Position numbers and translations under genes: made by a program. From the NCBI GenBank assembly GCA_964387025.1, contig CAYLUZ010000002.1, positions 349,541 through 413,540 of the forward strand: DNA of 64,000 bases. The letters are read 5' to 3'. The DNA is from PNON01 sp964387025. GTDB lineage: Bacteria > Chloroflexota > Anaerolineae > Anaerolineales > Anaerolineaceae. The notes beneath the pieces are model-generated. The model worked only from the letters and a program-made list of their open reading frames with translations. It was not told the origin of the DNA and made no database searches. This document shows, piece by piece, positions 17,087 to 25,259 of the stretch (its first letter is position 1; each line of letters opens with the position of its first letter).

Positions 17087-18502
17087 TTATAGAACCGGAT
17101 TTGAGGCGTTTCTGTGGATGAATTTCCCAGTCCCTCGTCTCCCCAACCATTGACCATCTTTAACTATGGGTTCTCCGCGTAATAAAACTTCTACTGGCAT
17201 TCCAACTAATTCCCAACCTTCATACAAATTATAATCCGTCCGCATATGAGCTTCATTTACCCCATAATGAACATGCTTTTCAGGGTCCCACAATACAATA
17301 TCCGCATCTGCCCCGGGTAGAAGGGTTCCCTTTCGTGGATATAAACCAAAAATCTTTGCAGGATTGGTACAGTTCATCGCAACAAATTGATTAGGAGACA
17401 GCTTACCCGCACCGACACCGTAAGTCCACATAATTGGTAATCTGTCTTCTATACCTGGTAATCCGTTGGGTATTTTAGTGAAATCACTTTCCCCTAGCTC
17501 TTTCCCGGGGATCGCCACCTTCTCACCTTCATAATTAATAGGCTGGGATCCGTCATAGAAAAACGGGCAGTGGTCTGTTCCTATCGTCTGAATCACTCCT
17601 GAACGTAATCCCTCCCAAAGTCTATCGTTATCCACCTTCTCCCGAATTGGGGGAGAGCATACCCATTTTGCACCATCGGGTCTTCTTAACTGATCGGTTG
17701 TAAAAAACAGATATTGCGGACAAGTCTCTCCCATTGCATGGATCCCGTGAGCTCTTGCATATTCCAATTGATCCACTTCTCCAGCAACATTCATGTGGAC
17801 AATATATAAAGGTGCTTCGGCCTGTTGAGCCAATGAACAGGCCCGTAGTACAGCTTCTACAGCTCCCCATGCAGGCCTGGTAAGGGCATGGTCGATTGGC
17901 TTTGTCTTCCCGGAAGCCAGGGCTTCTTGGATAAGAATGTCGATTACATCGCCATTTTCAGCATGGAGCATGGTAAGAATTCCCGCATCCCTTGCTATGC
18001 GCATCACGCGAAAAATACCACCATCTTCCAACCTCAGCCGGTTGTTGTAAGCAGTAAATACTTTAATGCTGGATATGCCATGATTGACCAATGATGGGAT
18101 TTCACTAGCAATCTGATCGTCCAGCCGGGTAATATTCATATGAAACCCAAAATCAATGGCAGCTTTGTTATCTGCCTTATCATGCCAGGCTTCAATATCT
18201 TCTGCTAATGAATTGTGGTCCTGTGAGATAAAATCTATACAAGTTGTCGTCCCTCCAAAAGCTGCAGCTTTATGACCTGTGTAATGATCATCGGAAGAAA
18301 CCGTACCAAACATGGGTAATTCAAGATGAACATGCGGGTCAACACCTCCTGGCATGACTAACAATCCACTGGCATCGATGATCTCTGCACCCGGAACAAT
18401 AATATTGCTCCCAATTTCAGTAATCTTTTCATCCGTTATTAAAATGTCAGCGGAAAATGTTTCACTGGCTGTGATTAGAGTCCCATTTTTTATTATTTTC
18501 AT
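17087..18502 (-). CDS. hydA: Dihydropyrimidinase/D-hydantoinase-type amidohydrolase
   Basis: Hydrolyses cyclic amides (hydantoins, dihydropyrimidines or related ring products of purine breakdown). Amidohydrolase signatures: DPHVHLE (metal His pair, about 56-62), SSIKVFTAY (carboxylated bridging Lys, about 149), HAEN (His, about 183), IVHMN (about 240) and TDHCPF (Asp, about 316). The length of 471 aa is normal. SD GAGGG lies four bases before the ATG. In the island it resembles HyuA of the urate-induced clusters of gut anaerobes. It is followed after six bases by the NuoL-like gene. Confidence 0.9.
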   Translation of the reverse strand: MKIIKNGTLITASETFSADILITDEKITEIGSNIIVPGAEIIDASGLLVMPGGVDPHVHLELPMFGTVSSDDHYTGHKAAAFGGTTTCIDFISQDHNSLAEDIEAWHDKADNKAAIDFGFHMNITRLDDQIASEIPSLVNHGISSIKVFTAYNNRLRLEDGGIFRVMRIARDAGILTMLHAENGDVIDILIQEALASGKTKPIDHALTRPAWGAVEAVLRACSLAQQAEAPLYIVHMNVAGEVDQLEYARAHGIHAMGETCPQYLFFTTDQLRRPDGAKWVCSPPIREKVDNDRLWEGLRSGVIQTIGTDHCPFFYDGSQPINYEGEKVAIPGKELGESDFTKIPNGLPGIEDRLPIMWTYGVGAGKLSPNQFVAMNCTNPAKIFGLYPRKGTLLPGADADIVLWDPEKHVHYGVNEAHMRTDYNLYEGWELVGMPVEVLLRGEPIVKDGQWLGRRGTGKFIHRNASNPVL

Positions 18503-18519
18503 CAGACCCTCTCAATATA

Positions 18520-19104
18520 TTAATGCTTACTTTTATTTAGCTCATTGAATCCCAAATAACCAAGTAATTCTAACAAATGGCCTTTAGGTATATCAAAATT
18601 TTCTTCAGGGGAAGAGGTGGACGAATTATCTGTTTCAATCCGTTCTCGTATTGATCGCCATAACAAGGTCCGTTCTTCTGATCGTATGACCAGGTCATTG
18701 ATCAGGTTGGCTTCCATCAAAGATTTACCGGTTGTGTAGAGGAATGTGATCCGCTTCCAGTTTGTTGCCTTGATCGGGTTAGCAAGTCTGATTAATGGAC
18801 CGATCTGGATCTTATAGTACTCCTCATGCACTCTAGGATGGTCTTTCTCATCTTTGATCAACTCCCCCCGGGTTGTTAACTCGTGCCCGCGTACTTTAGC
18901 AATATACTGGATCTTTCCACGATCCCCAATATCAAATCCTGCGGTCTGGTAAAAGGCAAGGTAATCCACATCTACTACTTTAGGTGCTTTCCTCAGGGGG
19001 ATCCGGTACCAACCAAGCAATCGTGCAATTTCTAGATCGCGAGGGGAGTTCATTACTGAAACCAACACGAGGGATGTATCAGGAATACCAGTAGTTGAAT
19101 TCAT
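18520..19104 (-). CDS. Conserved protein of unknown function, possible PUA/EVE-like fold
   Basis: A 194-aa soluble protein. Notable stretches are VLVSVMNSPRDLEIARLLGWYRIP (start), VDYLAFYQTAGF, a strand-like YIAKVRGHEL and HEEYYKIQIGP, then WKRITFLYTT. I recall similar proteins in Thermus/Deinococcus and Chloroflexi but no established function; the beta-rich first half is compatible with an EVE/PUA-like domain, which is a guess. The start is set at 19104: the in-frame ATG at 19125 lies inside the terminator hairpin of the upstream gene, and TATAAT sits six bases before 19104, suggesting a leaderless mRNA. hydA follows 17 bases after its stop. Confidence 0.65.
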   Translation of the reverse strand: MNSTTGIPDTSLVLVSVMNSPRDLEIARLLGWYRIPLRKAPKVVDVDYLAFYQTAGFDIGDRGKIQYIAKVRGHELTTRGELIKDEKDHPRVHEEYYKIQIGPLIRLANPIKATNWKRITFLYTTGKSLMEANLINDLVIRSEERTLLWRSIRERIETDNSSTSSPEENFDIPKGHLLELLGYLGFNELNKSKH

Positions 19105-19120
19105 TCTATAATTATAAAAC

Positions 19121-19155
19121 AACATCCCGCAGTCTTATGCAGTCTGCGGGATGTT
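19121..19155 (-). terminator. Rho-independent terminator after the PLP enzyme
   Basis: 12-bp perfect arms (19121-19132 with 19144-19155, AACATCCCGCAG/CTGCGGGATGTT) enclose an 11-base loop. On the minus strand GTTTTATAATT follows. It ends the thrC-GT-PLP transcript and separates it from the 19104 gene. Confidence 0.75.
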
Positions 19156-19172
19156 AATTTTATGGTAAAGAT

Positions 19173-20651
19173 TTAGTAGTTTTTGATCAATCCGACCCGG
19201 TCATTGAATTCATTAATTAATGAATCAATTTCGCCGACTTGTCCCTGGACACCCTTCCAGTAATCCCGTTCATACCACATGTCCATGATCTCTTGGTATT
19301 CCTTACCCTGCTGTTCAACCCAGGTAAAGTATTTCAAGTTGTGTACACGACGCTGGTCAGTATAAGACAATTCAAGCAAATTATCCGTGGACTGACCTAA
19401 TAAGTAACGGGCACAATGTTCTGCAGCATCAGAAGCTGTATATTCACCAAATTCCTGGTGCATTTCCACTAACCGGCTCCCATATAGTTCCATGGAATCG
19501 GTTAATACTGTCAATACAATATCATTTTCACCAAGTTCATAATACTTGGCAAATTTGATCGCTGAAAGGACATTCGAGATACCAGAGAATCCCATGAGAT
19601 CCAACTGTGAAATAATCGCCTGGGGTACACCTTTCTTGGCGAGATACTTCTTGCCTTCAGGTTCATTGAACAAGCGGCAAATGTTGACGACAGCTTCATC
19701 ATCAATGGCAACAACCATATCTGTGTTTTTTGAATTGTGGATCCACGGAACATGCTTGTCTCCAATTCCTTCAATACGATGTGACCCAAAACCATTTTCC
19801 AGAAGGGTCGGGCATTGTAAGGCTTCACTGGCAACTATTTTTGAAGTGGGAAATGCCTGTTTTAAGTAATCACCAGCTGCAATAGTTCCAGCTGAGCCAG
19901 TCGCTGAAGCAAACCCGCGATATTCATCTTTAGGACCCATGACCTTCTTTATTACTTCTTCCAAGGCATGCCCGGTAACTTCATAATGCCAGAGATAATT
20001 ACCAAATTCTTCGAACTGATTGAAGATCATCAGATCCTGGCCTGATTTACGGAGTTCCCAGCATTTATCGAAGATCTCCTTAACATTGGATTCAGATCCG
20101 GGAGTGGCAATGACCTCGCCAGAAACCTTTGCCAGCCATTCGAACCTTTCCTTGCTCATTCCTTCGGGTAAAATTGCGATGGAATCACACGCTAATAGTT
20201 TTGAATCGTAAGCTCCACCACGGCAGAAATTGCCGGTGGAAGGCCAGACTGCTTTTTGAGAAGTAGGGTCGAATTGACCTGTTACCAACCGCGGAACCAG
20301 GCAGCCAAATGCAGCGCCTACTTTATGGGCACCGGTTGGGAACCACTTGCCAACAACAACAATTACTCTGGCTTTTGTACCAGTGAGGCTGGAAGGTAAT
20401 TCCAGGTAATTGACTCCACCAAATCCACCACCTTTAGCAACCGGTTCGTTGTGCCAGTTAATCCTGAATAGATTCCGAGGTGCAAAATCCCACAATCCAA
20501 CACCCTTTAACTCTTCTTTAACCTTGGCAGGAATCAAGGCAGGATTTTTCATCTGGGCAAAAGTAGGGATAATAATATTCTGTTCTTTCGCACGTTTTAC
20601 TGCTCTTTCCAAACGGTCTTTCTTTACTGTTAAATCAATTTTGTTTGACAT
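19173..20651 (-). CDS. Fold-type II PLP-dependent enzyme, TrpB/cysteine synthase-like
   Basis: A 492-aa protein. The likely Schiff-base lysine is in FPTGAHKVGAAFG (about 105-117), resembling the TGAHK motif of tryptophan synthase beta chains. Further features are WPSTGNFCRGGA (about 136) for cofactor phosphate and carboxylate contacts, and SATGSAGTIAAGDYL (about 249), the glycine-rich phosphate loop. It is longer than YgeX-type diaminopropionate ammonia-lyases, with an extra C-terminal helical tail (about 400-492). It lies in a purine catabolism island, so an ammonia-lyase acting on diaminopropionate or a related amino acid is plausible but unproven. It is downstream of GT2 (23-bp gap) and followed by a strong terminator. 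Confidence 0.75.
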   Translation of the reverse strand: MSNKIDLTVKKDRLERAVKRAKEQNIIIPTFAQMKNPALIPAKVKEELKGVGLWDFAPRNLFRINWHNEPVAKGGGFGGVNYLELPSSLTGTKARVIVVVGKWFPTGAHKVGAAFGCLVPRLVTGQFDPTSQKAVWPSTGNFCRGGAYDSKLLACDSIAILPEGMSKERFEWLAKVSGEVIATPGSESNVKEIFDKCWELRKSGQDLMIFNQFEEFGNYLWHYEVTGHALEEVIKKVMGPKDEYRGFASATGSAGTIAAGDYLKQAFPTSKIVASEALQCPTLLENGFGSHRIEGIGDKHVPWIHNSKNTDMVVAIDDEAVVNICRLFNEPEGKKYLAKKGVPQAIISQLDLMGFSGISNVLSAIKFAKYYELGENDIVLTVLTDSMELYGSRLVEMHQEFGEYTASDAAEHCARYLLGQSTDNLLELSYTDQRRVHNLKYFTWVEQQGKEYQEIMDMWYERDYWKGVQGQVGEIDSLINEFNDRVGLIKNY

Positions 20652-20674
20652 TTGTGATTTATCTCCTAAATGGG

Positions 20675-21613
20675 TTATTTTTCAAAATCTGCTGGTTCTT
20701 CGCGAACTATATATAGAGGGCGACCTTTGGATTCATCATAAATTCGCCCTACATATTCACCTAATATGCCCAATGATATGAGTTGAACACCTCCTAGAAA
20801 AAGTACAGCGATCAAAGTGGTTGCCTGGCCGACAAAAGCCTGAGAACCGGTTAATCGTTCAATAATTACAAATGGGATGGCTATAATACTGATCCCTGCT
20901 GATATAAAGCCAATATAAGTGGCGACTTGAAGTGGAAAATAGGAAAAACTGGTGATGGCATTGAGTGCCAGTTGCAGCATTTTGCGGAAAGGATATTTGG
21001 TCACCCCGGCATACCTGGCAGCGCGTTTGTAAGGCAAGCCGATTTGTTTGAATCCTACCCAGGCAGCCATGCCGCGGAGAAAACGGTGGCGTTCCCGCAT
21101 GCGGTTCATAACGTTCACTACCTTATAGTCGAGCAATCGAAAGTCGCCAGTATCAAGCGGGATCTTCACGTCTGTGATCTTGAAAATGACCCGGTAAAAG
21201 AGTGAGGCTGTTGTCCGTTTAAACCAGGTCTCACCTTCCCGATCGGCACGCACCGCATAAACAACTTCATACCCTTCCTGCCATTTTTTGATCATTTCCA
21301 GGATCATTTCTGGGGGATCCTGCAAATCTGCATCAATGATCACTACTGCATCTCCGCGACTATAATCCAACCCGGCAGTCACTGCGATTTGATGACCAAA
21401 GTTTCGTGCGAAGATCACCGGGCGAATATGTGGATCTGCTTTTGCCAATTCGCGAATTGTACCTGTTGAACCATCATTGGATCCGTCATCGATCAGGATG
21501 AGTTCCCACTCTTCGTTCGTTTGTCCCATCACTTCAGTGATGCGTTTATAAAGTTCTGGCAGACTTTCAGATTCGTTATAAACAGGAGCAATTATCGAAA
21601 ATTTTGGCTTCAT
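20675..21613 (-). CDS. Family 2 glycosyltransferase with C-terminal membrane helices (GtrB/DPM1-like)
   Basis: A 312-aa enzyme. The GT2 domain starts IIAPVYNE (about 7), followed by LIDDGSNDGS (about 40) and DADLQDPPE (about 93-101), the nucleotide-sugar/metal motif; ERHRFLRGM (about 172) matches polyprenyl-phosphate glycosyltransferases. Two transmembrane helices (about 230-255 and 262-290) end the protein. It probably transfers a sugar to undecaprenyl phosphate. Its placement between two amino-acid PLP enzymes, two bases after thrC, has no obvious metabolic logic. Confidence 0.88.
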   Translation of the reverse strand: MKPKFSIIAPVYNESESLPELYKRITEVMGQTNEEWELILIDDGSNDGSTGTIRELAKADPHIRPVIFARNFGHQIAVTAGLDYSRGDAVVIIDADLQDPPEMILEMIKKWQEGYEVVYAVRADREGETWFKRTTASLFYRVIFKITDVKIPLDTGDFRLLDYKVVNVMNRMRERHRFLRGMAAWVGFKQIGLPYKRAARYAGVTKYPFRKMLQLALNAITSFSYFPLQVATYIGFISAGISIIAIPFVIIERLTGSQAFVGQATTLIAVLFLGGVQLISLGILGEYVGRIYDESKGRPLYIVREEPADFEK

Positions 21614-21615
21614 AT

Positions 21616-22863
21616 TTATTGTTTCAAAAATTTCTTTAATTCTTTTAGGGTAGGTTCAATAATAGGAGCAGCTGTCACTGCCTGCATGGCAGTTCGTATG
21701 TCTTTCAATCCGCTGCCTGTATTCATGACCAGGATGTCATCATCATGGATTACAATATTTTCTCGTACAGCTTTCTCAAGACCCGCGTAAGCCGTTGATC
21801 CTGCAGGTTCAGCAAATAAACCAACTTTACCCAACTTGGCTATAGCTTTCACAATTTCATCGTCAGTGACTTTTATGTATGTACCACCGGTTTGTTTTGC
21901 AGCTCGAACCGCGCGGACACCATCCCGGGGAAGGTCACTGGAGATGCTATCGGCTATAGTGACTGCATTTACAGGTATGATTTCTTCTGTTCCTGAATGG
22001 AAAGCATTGTAAATGGCTGCTGATCCTTCAGCTTGAACCCCGATAATTCGCGGCATTTGTTCCAACCAGCCCAGTTTTTGCAGATCCTTGAACCCTTTGT
22101 GTAAACCGGAGATGATATTTCCATCTCCAACTGAAACAAAAATCGTTAATGGTTTATTGGACTTTCGGTTCTTCAGGAGAGTTTCCCAAATTTCAAAAGC
22201 AGCTGTCTTTTTCCCTTCCAGTGTGAAAGGGTTATAGCCTGTGTTCCGGCAATACCAGCCAAATTCATTAGAAGCTTCAATTGTTAGGTCGAATGCTGAA
22301 TCATAATTGCCATCCACTAGGATCACTTTAGCGCCAAAGATCAATAACTGTGCAACTTTAGCCTGGGGTGCGGTTTTAGGTGCAAAAATAATCGCCGGTT
22401 GACCTACTGCAGCAGCCATGCAGGCTAATGCAGCACCCGCATTACCAGTCGAAGCTGTCACCACAATTTCTGATTTCAGTTCGCGTGTTCGGGCTACGAC
22501 TATGGCGCTGGCTCGATCTTTGAAGGAGGCACTTGGGTTACGTCCCTCATCTTTTATCCAAAGCTTTTTAATACCTAATTCCTCACCAAGTTTAATAGGG
22601 GTCAATATTGGTGTGCCACCGGCTATTCGTAGCGAGGTCCCTATAAAACCAGGATCGCCAACTGGCAATAAAGGTAAATACCGCCACAAGGAAGTATCCT
22701 GGGATGTAGTAATTTCTTTGAACTTATCTTCCTGGTTGATCCGATCATAATCCAACATTACATCCAGGTTGCCGCCATCCACCGGGCAAGTGTACGTTAC
22801 TTCACCTGGTGAATATGTCTTTCCACATAGAGAACATTGATAACCGATAAATTTCTGTGCCAT
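21616..22863 (-). CDS. thrC: Threonine synthase-like PLP enzyme
   Basis: Converts O-phosphohomoserine to threonine in its standard role. An N-terminal zinc ribbon (CSLCG at 10-14, further Cys in YTCPVDGG) is typical of archaeal/Chloroflexi threonine synthases. The PLP lysine is in NPSASFKDR (about 112), the phosphate loop in VSVGDGNIISG (about 240) and the final glycine-rich stretch in NTGSGLKD. The length of 415 aa is normal. It has its own promoter, with an operator-like palindrome shared with the ssnA promoter, which hints at a role in the purine/amino-acid catabolic regulon; ordinary threonine synthesis remains the default. SD AAAGGTAG. Confidence 0.85.
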   Translation of the reverse strand: MAQKFIGYQCSLCGKTYSPGEVTYTCPVDGGNLDVMLDYDRINQEDKFKEITTSQDTSLWRYLPLLPVGDPGFIGTSLRIAGGTPILTPIKLGEELGIKKLWIKDEGRNPSASFKDRASAIVVARTRELKSEIVVTASTGNAGAALACMAAAVGQPAIIFAPKTAPQAKVAQLLIFGAKVILVDGNYDSAFDLTIEASNEFGWYCRNTGYNPFTLEGKKTAAFEIWETLLKNRKSNKPLTIFVSVGDGNIISGLHKGFKDLQKLGWLEQMPRIIGVQAEGSAAIYNAFHSGTEEIIPVNAVTIADSISSDLPRDGVRAVRAAKQTGGTYIKVTDDEIVKAIAKLGKVGLFAEPAGSTAYAGLEKAVRENIVIHDDDILVMNTGSGLKDIRTAMQAVTAAPIIEPTLKELKKFLKQ

Positions 22864-22885
22864 TCATCTACCTTTCCAATAATTC

Positions 22886-22931
22886 AATTGTCAGACAATT
22901 CTAATTGTAACTTATTTTCTGCAATTTACAA
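22886..22931 (-). promoter_or_regulatory. Promoter and operator of the thrC-GT-PLP transcript
   Basis: On the minus strand TTGTAA (plus 22926-22931) and TACAAT (plus 22904-22909) are 16 bp apart. Three bases after the -10 box begins a perfect 15-bp palindrome, AATTGTCAGACAATT (22886-22900), covering the predicted transcription start. It matches the GntR/FadR-type consensus TNGTNNNACNA and the sites at the ssnA promoter, so repression by the nearby GntR/UTRA protein is likely. Confidence 0.6.
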
Positions 22932-25172
22932 CAAATCTTCGGGTTTAATGGGTAAATGATTAATGCGCTTTCCAGTCGCATTAAAGACTGCATTCGCAAT
23001 TGCAGGGCCGGTTGGAACCAGGCAAATCTCTGCAAGACCTTTTGCGCCAAAAGGTCCGGTTTTTTCAGGTACTTCCAAAATGTCCACCTCGAGACAGTCA
23101 GGCATATCCAATGCGGTGGGAAGAAGGTATTCTGTGAAATTATTTACCCACTTTCCGTTCGATTTAAGCACCATGTTTTCGTATAAAGCATAACCCAAAC
23201 CCATGGCTACACCGCCCTCTATTTGACCTTCCACCCCGTCACGGTTGATGATCTGTCCGACATCGTGTATGGCAGCCATGTGGGTCACATCAATTGTGCC
23301 TAATTCGGGGTCGACTTCCACCCGGGCGATCTGTCCCCCAAATACGAACATGACGTGTGGCATGCCAACGGGTAAATGTTGTGGTGTCGTTTCAGGAGGA
23401 TATGGAAAAGAGGCAGTACCAATGGATCGGAGTGATTCATCACTTTCTGCAATATGAGAAAGGATCTCCTGGGCAGAGATGAATAATCCCTTCGTATCTT
23501 TAATATAGCCATTGGCATAACTTAATGATTCTCTAGGCAATTTGGTTATTACAGCCGCTTGATCGAGCAACTGCTCGATCAAATCATCTGATGCTGTAGA
23601 TACTGCATTACCCACCAGATATGTCATTCGTGAGGCGCAGGTAACATTTCCGTCTGGGGTGGTTTTAGTATCCAATTCAGCCGTAATTATATTTGAAAAG
23701 GGAATACCCAGTTTTTCTGCAATGACCTGTTCTGCAATGGTTGTTAACCCCTGACCCAGATCAGGTGCGCCCATCTGGAGGAGAACTGTACCATCCTGCT
23801 GCCATGTCAACCGGTGAGATGACGGATCAGGTACCTTTGCACCCAAACCCATTGTTTGGGCTGCACAGGCGTAACCAATGCCAATTAGCTTACCCGGTTG
23901 GGGAGGAATACTTAAATACTTGTCGCGATATTCTTTGAATTTATCCAGAATCAACGGTAGACTATTTGCAGATTCACTAACAATTACCTGGGTGAAAACA
24001 CGATCCCCGGGATGGAGTATATTTTTTTCACGAAGCAAAATGGGATCCATCTGAAGTCTCTTAGCAAGAATATCCATCATGCTTTCGATTGCAAAATGAG
24101 ATTGCGGTGCGCCGAATCCACGCATGGCACCAGATAGCGGCGAATTGGTATACACTACCTTTGTTTGAACCCGCATATTCGGGATGCGATAGGAGCCAGC
24201 AACTGTCTCAGTCAATAAACTACCTACAGCTGGTCCGAGTGAAGCATAAGCCCCTGTATCTAAATAAACAAGAGCATCCAAGGCAACCAGTTTGCCATCT
24301 TTTTTTGCCCCAATTTTTATCGTTAATTTCGCCGGATGTCTTTTTGGATGAGCGAGGAATGACTCAGTCCTAGCATTGCATATGCGAACTGTACCTTTAC
24401 AAGAATAAGCCGCTAATGCCGCCAGGATGCTTATCGATGGGTCTTCTTTTCCACCAAACGCACCACCAATTACTCCTGAGATCACCTGAATTTTTTCTAG
24501 TGGAAGATTGAGGACTGAGGCAATTTTTTCCTGATCATGAAATGGTTGCTGTGAACTAACCCAAACCGTAACACTGCCATCCTCATTCCACCGCGCAAGG
24601 GAATTCTCAGGTTCCATATAACCAGGGGAAATTCGGGGAACCGTAAATGTTTCTTCAATTATGACATCTGCTTGAGCGAACCCTTCAGACAAATCCCCAT
24701 TTTGGACATCATAACTGGTGACCAAATTGCCGCCCGGGTGGATTTCCCTGGCTCCCTCATCTAATGCCTGTTGTGGATCAAAAATTGGAGAATGTGATTC
24801 ATATTCAATTTGTATTTTCTTTATTGCCTTTTCAGCTGTTTTCTGGCTATGCGCAATCACTAGGACAATCGGTTCGCCAAGGTGCCTTACCTCATTTATT
24901 GCCAATGGAGGTTGATCAGAAATTAGCGCGCCAAAAGCTTTTTCCCCGGGAATGTCGTCAGCAGTAATCACCTTAACTACTCCGGGTATACCCACCACTG
25001 CAGATGTATCTATATTTATGATCCTGGCAGCATGATGTGAAGATCTGAAAACGGATGCCCAAAGTGTGTTCTCAAGCTTAATATCAGCCGTATAAAGCGC
25101 AGTTCCACTGGCTTTGCCAATAGAATCTTTCCTTCTCTCACGCTTTCCTATAGTCTGGTAGTTATTAGGCAT
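22926..25172 (-). CDS. Xanthine dehydrogenase-family molybdenum-binding subunit
   Basis: A 748-aa large subunit binding the Mo-pterin cofactor. Motifs in order: GKASGTALYTADI (N-terminal ald_xan domain, about 18-30), SGVIGGAFGGKE (about 232), SGAMRGFGAPQ (about 347-357), GAPDLGQGL (about 462) and GPFGAKGLAE with the catalytic glutamate near residue 713. It should hydroxylate a purine or other N-heterocycle. The FAD and 2Fe-2S subunits usually encoded beside it are absent from the window, although the residues for Mo binding look complete. It may use subunits from elsewhere or be an XdhD-like selenium-dependent hydroxylase. It lies downstream of adenine deaminase (87-bp gap). Confidence 0.9.
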   Translation of the reverse strand: MPNNYQTIGKRERRKDSIGKASGTALYTADIKLENTLWASVFRSSHHAARIINIDTSAVVGIPGVVKVITADDIPGEKAFGALISDQPPLAINEVRHLGEPIVLVIAHSQKTAEKAIKKIQIEYESHSPIFDPQQALDEGAREIHPGGNLVTSYDVQNGDLSEGFAQADVIIEETFTVPRISPGYMEPENSLARWNEDGSVTVWVSSQQPFHDQEKIASVLNLPLEKIQVISGVIGGAFGGKEDPSISILAALAAYSCKGTVRICNARTESFLAHPKRHPAKLTIKIGAKKDGKLVALDALVYLDTGAYASLGPAVGSLLTETVAGSYRIPNMRVQTKVVYTNSPLSGAMRGFGAPQSHFAIESMMDILAKRLQMDPILLREKNILHPGDRVFTQVIVSESANSLPLILDKFKEYRDKYLSIPPQPGKLIGIGYACAAQTMGLGAKVPDPSSHRLTWQQDGTVLLQMGAPDLGQGLTTIAEQVIAEKLGIPFSNIITAELDTKTTPDGNVTCASRMTYLVGNAVSTASDDLIEQLLDQAAVITKLPRESLSYANGYIKDTKGLFISAQEILSHIAESDESLRSIGTASFPYPPETTPQHLPVGMPHVMFVFGGQIARVEVDPELGTIDVTHMAAIHDVGQIINRDGVEGQIEGGVAMGLGYALYENMVLKSNGKWVNNFTEYLLPTALDMPDCLEVDILEVPEKTGPFGAKGLAEICLVPTGPAIANAVFNATGKRINHLPIKPEDLL

Positions 25173-25259
25173 ATATCAACTCCCTATCAGGCATAAAAGT
25201 TCTCCAGAAAATGTAGATCTAAGGGTCATGCCGCGTACATCATCGCAATAGGCTTCATT

